Positions 62,891 to 64,000 of a stretch of 64,000 bases of DNA are shown piece after piece; the stretch's first letter is position 1, and every line of letters begins with the position of its first letter. The translations under genes were made by a program, and so were the position numbers. A model generated the notes under the pieces. That model had not been told where the DNA came from. It did not search any database and was given only the letters and a program-made list of their open reading frames with translations. This DNA comes from Fermentimonas sp. GTDB lineage: Bacteria > Bacteroidota > Bacteroidia > Bacteroidales > Dysgonomonadaceae. The DNA is taken from contig JAQVXD010000010.1 of NCBI GenBank assembly GCA_028709385.1, positions 1-64,000 on the forward strand, written 5' to 3'.

Positions 62891-64000
62891 TCACAATGTA
62901 ACATCAACCCTAATTTTTCCCAGTAATGCATCAGGGTGATCTCGGTAAATAAACCTGTGAACATATTCAACACGAAGCAGTCCTAATATATTCGTAATAC
63001 CAATCGTACCTTCAACATAAGGCACAGAATCATATTCAAAAGAATTCTCAGGAAAATCATATAACTCACCGTTTCCCGGTAGGTTTTTATCACTTAGCCT
63101 GCCGTACGATGCTCTTAGAGATATCAACTCCCTAATCTGCAGTTGATTCATTATCGGAATCTTTGTTAACAGCAGGTCATCTCCTACAAAGGTAAACCTT
63201 AGAGTATACTGCTCATCTGCCACAAACTCCAGTGCTCGATTCAGAAAAAATGCATTGTTTTCGATATGATGTCTCTGTCGTTGATTAGGATAAACAAGTA
63301 GTGGAAAAGGCACACTACTCCATACTTTCATAACCTCACCCACTGCATCCAGACGACCAGCATTCCCCAGCAAAAAACGTTTCTGTGCGGAGAATTCAGT
63401 GCGGTGATAAGTGTGATTTTTGTCAAACTGGTCATAAGCCCCAACTATATGAGAAAGAAAGAAAACTGGGCTCGTCAGCTCTATTGGTTTTCTTCTTCTT
63501 TTTTGTTGTTCATAAGCTTCATCGAAGGAATATCTAAGGAAAACACCTGCTTCTGAATTGATTAGTTCTTTGTCACTAAAAACAATGTTATCCAACTTGT
63601 AATCAAACTTCAAACTCCCTTGAGGAGTTAACTTCGATCTCCTTAACCAAAAAGTGTGTGCCAAACCGTTTTTATACTCCCTCTCATAATTCACCTCTGC
63701 AAAATTGCGATATGTTGCCTCATTCTCCGACCTTCTGAAAGTTAATAATAGCAGATTATTTGGAGATCTCGGATGCATTTCACCCGGTGAGTAGAGATCA
63801 TTCTCGTAAACCAACGCTATTTTGTTTTTTGGAAACTCATTCTCATGATACGCTTTCTTATCAAATGAATATGATAATTCTCCTCTGAACTTCCATCTTT
63901 GATCACCAAAGCCGTAGGCCACATAACTATTCATGAAGAAGTTGGGACTTAATCTTGAATTAGAAGCAACACCAGCTCTCAGGCGCAGCCCCTCAATTGG
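62891..64000 (-). CDS. DUF5686-family outer membrane protein, C-terminal part
   Basis: A partial gene: the frame is open to the window edge at 64000, upstream of the first in-window ATG at 63934, with family-like sequence PIEGLRLRAGVASNSRLSPN in between. The 369 visible residues form the C-terminal beta-barrel of a DUF5686 protein (carboxypeptidase-regulatory-like N-terminus expected beyond the edge). Barrel strands include FMNSYVAYGFGDQRWKFRGE, LTFRRSENEATYRNFAEVNY and the terminal KIRVDVTL. It sits in the outer membrane; function unknown. Any start at 63934 would be artificial. Confidence 0.85.
   Translation of the reverse strand, partial: PIEGLRLRAGVASNSRLSPNFFMNSYVAYGFGDQRWKFRGELSYSFDKKAYHENEFPKNKIALVYENDLYSPGEMHPRSPNNLLLLTFRRSENEATYRNFAEVNYEREYKNGLAHTFWLRRSKLTPQGSLKFDYKLDNIVFSDKELINSEAGVFLRYSFDEAYEQQKRRRKPIELTSPVFFLSHIVGAYDQFDKNHTYHRTEFSAQKRFLLGNAGRLDAVGEVMKVWSSVPFPLLVYPNQRQRHHIENNAFFLNRALEFVADEQYTLRFTFVGDDLLLTKIPIMNQLQIRELISLRASYGRLSDKNLPGNGELYDFPENSFEYDSVPYVEGTIGITNILGLLRVEYVHRFIYRDHPDALLGKIRVDVTL

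Noticed and set aside
1-64000. CRISPR arrays, insertion sequences, integrases or prophage genes
   Set aside because: No regularly spaced direct repeats, transposase or phage-like genes were found; the window appears to be stable chromosomal sequence.

Overview
This window looks like a chromosomal segment from a member of the Bacteroidales (Bacteroidota). AT-rich DNA carries Bacteroidota-type promoters (TAnnTTTG -7 boxes, several with TTG/TTTG about 19 bp upstream), almost no Shine-Dalgarno sites, and many families typical of the phylum: SusC/SusD, NigD-like, BACON/Big_2 M64 peptidase, DUF5686, HU-CCDC81/SPOR and DUF4286. A fermentative gut- or digester-type Bacteroidales such as Dysgonomonadaceae would fit, but the genus is inference.

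Layout. 1-585 holds no gene but has two tandem leftward promoters resembling rRNA promoters. 586-6173: a PDZ protein diverges from glgB-manA-beta-propeller. 6181-15572 is a sulfur block: a LuxR-type regulator divergent from cysK, then a leader peptide and attenuator, a SusC/SusD pair, a thioredoxin-fold lipoprotein, and a convergent Cys/Met-metabolism PLP enzyme. 15725-18465: housekeeping genes (DUF4286, ruvC, HU/SPOR protein, an uncatalogued 38-residue membrane peptide), a tRNA-Ala(GGC) and a PhnA-like protein. 18646-24724: CotH lipoprotein and esterase, acyl-CoA synthetase with an XRE-cupin regulator, SRAP protein. 24725-30499: a decayed secreted-protein gene, then GH32, sulfatase, fructokinase and an acyltransferase. 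30759-34533: a two-component system whose TPR sensor kinase is split by a one-base frameshift, then an OmpA-domain protein; matching palindromes flank the system. 34629-39665: secreted or lipoprotein genes, M64 peptidase, YCII and DUF3788 proteins, MFS transporter. 39828-46850: aldo/keto reductase and a three-gene exported hydrolase operon divergent from an AraC regulator. 46878-51855: AlkZ-like protein, GNAT, DUF438/PAS protein, RluF-type synthase, cbpA-cbpM. 51877-64000: ECF sigma factor with a barrel-type membrane protein, NigD-like lipoprotein, dicarboxylate symporter, TPR protein, glnS, tsaD, FUSC protein and the C-terminal part of a DUF5686 outer-membrane protein cut by the window edge.

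The most notable observation is at 7954-8116, between cysK and the SusC gene. A 34-codon ORF carries seven Met codons (start included) and three consecutive Cys codons. Four RNA segments around it can form mutually exclusive 1:2, 2:3 and 3:4 helices, the last being an intrinsic terminator. This is the architecture of a ribosome-mediated attenuator that would switch on the downstream transporter when cysteine (or methionine) charging is low. With cysK upstream, a thioredoxin-fold lipoprotein downstream and a sulfhydrylase-type enzyme opposite, it suggests a cysteine-sensing TonB-dependent uptake system for an organic sulfur compound.
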